Part shown: positions 63,899 to 64,000 of the stretch, one piece after another
Layout of the letters: each line of letters opens with the position of its first letter
Position numbering within the stretch: the first letter of the stretch is position 1
From: Aquificaceae bacterium
Lineage (GTDB): Bacteria; Aquificota; Aquificia; Aquificales; Aquificaceae
Direction of reading: 5' to 3'
DNA length: 64,000 nt
NCBI GenBank assembly: GCA_026981975.1
Contig: JALSHV010000006.1
Coordinates: forward strand, 20,827-84,826
Position numbers and translations under genes: made by a program
The notes under the pieces: generated by a model
Databases searched by the model: none
What the model was told of the DNA's origin: nothing
What the model saw: the letters and a program-made list of their open reading frames with translations, nothing else

Positions 63899-64000
63899 TT
63901 AGCACTTCCGCCGCAACTTAAGCTCCAAGGATTCTTTTAAAGAAGGCCAAGAATAATAGCTTACAAATTTGTTAGATTTAATTCCTTCCAGTGTGTAAAA
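63899..64000 (-). CDS. C-terminal fragment of an unidentified protein (5' end beyond window)
   Basis: A minus-strand frame runs from the window edge to a TAA at 63901-63899 and encodes about 33 residues: [19 protein letters not shown] and a basic end KLRRKC. It stops one base before the rmlA start, so it is the upstream neighbour in the same operon. The fragment is too short to identify; a glycosyltransferase would suit the context but there is no motif to support it. Confidence 0.5.
   Translation of the reverse strand, partial: FYTLEGIKSNKFVSYYSWPSLKESLELKLRRKC

Overview
The window looks like chromosomal DNA of a thermophilic, chemolithotrophic member of the Aquificota (Aquificaceae-like). 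Reasons: a TtuA-type tRNA thiolase with two zinc knuckles, a 513-residue HD-domain nucleotidyltransferase of the size of the Aquifex A-adding enzyme, a tmRNA whose tag reads APKAELALAA, a tRNA gene without an encoded CCA, an LL-diaminopimelate aminotransferase, citramalate synthase, and many sulfur, haem and di-iron proteins. Genes are densely packed with frequent 4-base overlaps. No insertion sequence, prophage, rRNA or CRISPR array was seen, and no gene-free stretch exceeds about 220 bases.

Layout. 1-6 kb: partial lipoate ligase and UbiA-type prenyltransferase; Mrp overlapping a cysteine-desulfurase homologue that has lost its PLP lysine; folK; a nitronate-monooxygenase-like gene. 5.8-11.9 kb: a long minus-strand unit argH - esterase - ttuA - rplU - (possible structured RNA) - CysO-like sulfur carrier - DUF72 - DUF2103-like - proC - pgeF. 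11.9-19.2 kb: a large surface lipoprotein, recJ, pgsA/engB with touching divergent starts, thrC and rpmA. 19.2-23.5 kb: nitrogen cluster glnB-glnA-amtB plus an outer-membrane barrel gene, headed by a clear sigma-54 promoter. 23.5-31.9 kb: aroA, tyrA, dapL, a CBS/Cache sensor-like protein, the CCA-end enzyme, a hydrolase and purF. 31.9-37.6 kb: type II secretion gspN/gspD, a sigma-54 activator, a MOSC protein and a PP2C phosphatase. 37.5-44.1 kb: polyprenyl synthase, tRNA-Arg, pncB, yebC, gmhA, nadK, nfu, a Tat-exported DsrE-like protein, birA and a hemerythrin. 44.1-49.9 kb: ssrA, cimA, rplS-rnhB-rsmH-ftsL, nadC and a five-haem cytochrome. 49.9-57.1 kb: a GH130 protein, queF, bacteriohemerythrin, a YeeE transporter, groESL and a SulP transporter. 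57.1-64 kb: a short ComEC, a WecA-like transferase, and the dTDP-rhamnose operon rmlA-(broken lhgO)-rmlC-rmlB-rmlD.

How the parts work together. Sulfur handling recurs: thiosulfate- and sulfate-type permeases, a DsrE-like protein, a ubiquitin-like sulfur carrier, TtuA, Nfu, Mrp and the desulfurase homologue, with a lipoate ligase of the kind used by lipoate-dependent sulfur oxidation. Nitrogen assimilation carries its own sigma-54 promoter, and one sigma-54 activator gene lies in the window. The most unusual items are the lysine-less desulfurase homologue, a pseudoknot-capable RNA segment upstream of the sulfur-carrier gene, the CBS/GGDEF-like/Cache protein, and lhgO disrupted inside an otherwise intact rhamnose operon.

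Functions are assigned by recognising family motifs by eye. No database search was run.
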